From NCBI GenBank assembly GCA_031553975.1, contig JAVBKP010000019.1, positions 1 through 20,840 on the forward strand: DNA of 20,840 nucleotides. Direction: 5' to 3'. Of this stretch, positions 20,352-20,840 are shown piece by piece (the stretch's first letter is position 1; the number at the start of each line of letters is the position of its first letter). The stretch is from JAVBKP01 sp031553975. Lineage in GTDB: Bacteria > Bacillota > Clostridia > Peptostreptococcales > Anaerovoracaceae. The notes under the pieces were generated by a model, which did no database searches, was not told the DNA's origin, and saw only the letters and a program-made list of their open reading frames with translations. Both the position numbers and the translations under genes were made by a program.

Positions 20352-20840
20352 GTGAAAAAAGAAAGAACATCAATTATGCGTAAAACCTTTGTGCTTACAC
20401 TATGCTTAGTAATCGCATCGACCGCAACAGTTTTGGCATTGCCAAAAAACATAGCACTTTTTAATGGTGCTACTAGCCTTACTGACTTTAGTAATGTCCT
20501 ACTCAATCCAAGCGGCATATTCTTGTCGGAAGGTAAGCTATATGTGGCAGATGAGGCCGCTGGCACTGCAAGGGTTGTCTCGGATTTTAGCACAGCTGCT
20601 GGGATTTCTAATTTGGCAACTGGTCTTAATGCCCCGTCTGACATTGTTGTGGATAAAAATGGTATCACCTATGTCAGCGATAGTGACGACAACAAGATTG
20701 TGGGCATCAAACCAGATGGCTCTGTATACACAGTAGCCGGCACTACAGAGGCAGGTTTTGCAACTGGCAAAGGAGAGGCCGCTAGGTTTAATCACCCTAC
20801 AGGGTTGGCACTGGATGATGCAGGAAATCTATATGTATCT
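20352..20840 (+). CDS. Secreted NHL-repeat protein (3' end beyond window)
   Basis: A GTG at 20352, 6 bases after AGGAGG, opens a frame that runs off the right edge (163 codons seen). The N-terminus has a basic stretch and a hydrophobic signal (RKTFVLTLCLVIASTATVLA), probably cut near residue 28. The mature part shows NHL beta-propeller repeats: LNPSGIFLSEGKLYVADE, LNAPSDIVVDKNGITYVSDS, FNHPTGLALDDAGNLYVS, the second and third with AGxxxAGFATGKGEAARF-type spacers. Such propellers bind partners outside the cell. It follows the hydrolase by 14 bases, so it probably belongs to the cAMP operon and could supply or sense the CHASE2 signal (speculative). Confidence 0.88.
   Translation, partial: MKKERTSIMRKTFVLTLCLVIASTATVLALPKNIALFNGATSLTDFSNVLLNPSGIFLSEGKLYVADEAAGTARVVSDFSTAAGISNLATGLNAPSDIVVDKNGITYVSDSDDNKIVGIKPDGSVYTVAGTTEAGFATGKGEAARFNHPTGLALDDAGNLYVS

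Overview
The window looks like chromosome from a low-GC, amino-acid-fermenting anaerobe of the class Clostridia. This rests on AT-rich intergenic DNA, AGGAGG-type ribosome binding sites before nearly every gene, and a complete ornithine oxidative-degradation operon of the kind known from Clostridium (Acetoanaerobium) sticklandii and relatives. The genus is inference.

Left part (1-5500) is accessory and decayed. It holds the 3' half of a tRNA-Met with an integrase tail running into it (an integration scar), a retropepsin-like protease with a small partner gene, a frameshifted HEPN-type pseudogene, a membrane protein, two lipoproteins, a secreted cysteine-containing protein and an XRE/helical-repeat regulator. 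Six clear copies and one degenerate copy of a ~30-bp GAACCGTCCCC palindromic repeat lie between genes here and in no other part of the window.

Middle part (5474-13755, minus strand) is one operon read right to left: ord, ortA, ortB, oraS, oraE, a MutL/GlmL-like ATPase and a class I aminotransferase. It has a recognisable sigma-A promoter and an intrinsic terminator. Together these enzymes take D-ornithine to 2,4-diaminopentanoate, 2-amino-4-ketopentanoate, then acetyl-CoA plus D-alanine. The MutL-like protein probably maintains the B12 enzyme and the aminotransferase may handle alanine.

Right of the operon (13756-15240) is a control region. It contains an 18-bp perfect palindrome, a small ORF with a strong SD, a compact type I toxin-antitoxin-like unit (27-residue holin-like peptide against a convergent small RNA, both with near-consensus promoters and a shared bidirectional terminator), and a PAS plus Fis-type HTH regulator lacking the usual AAA+ domain.

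Right part (15240-20840, plus strand) is a tight gene string: alanine racemase, a cyclic-nucleotide-binding/DUF2225 fusion, a CHASE2 adenylate cyclase, an MBL-fold hydrolase overlapping it, and a secreted NHL-repeat protein cut by the window edge. It looks like a self-contained cAMP signalling module. The racemase may also link to the D-alanine made by the ornithine operon.
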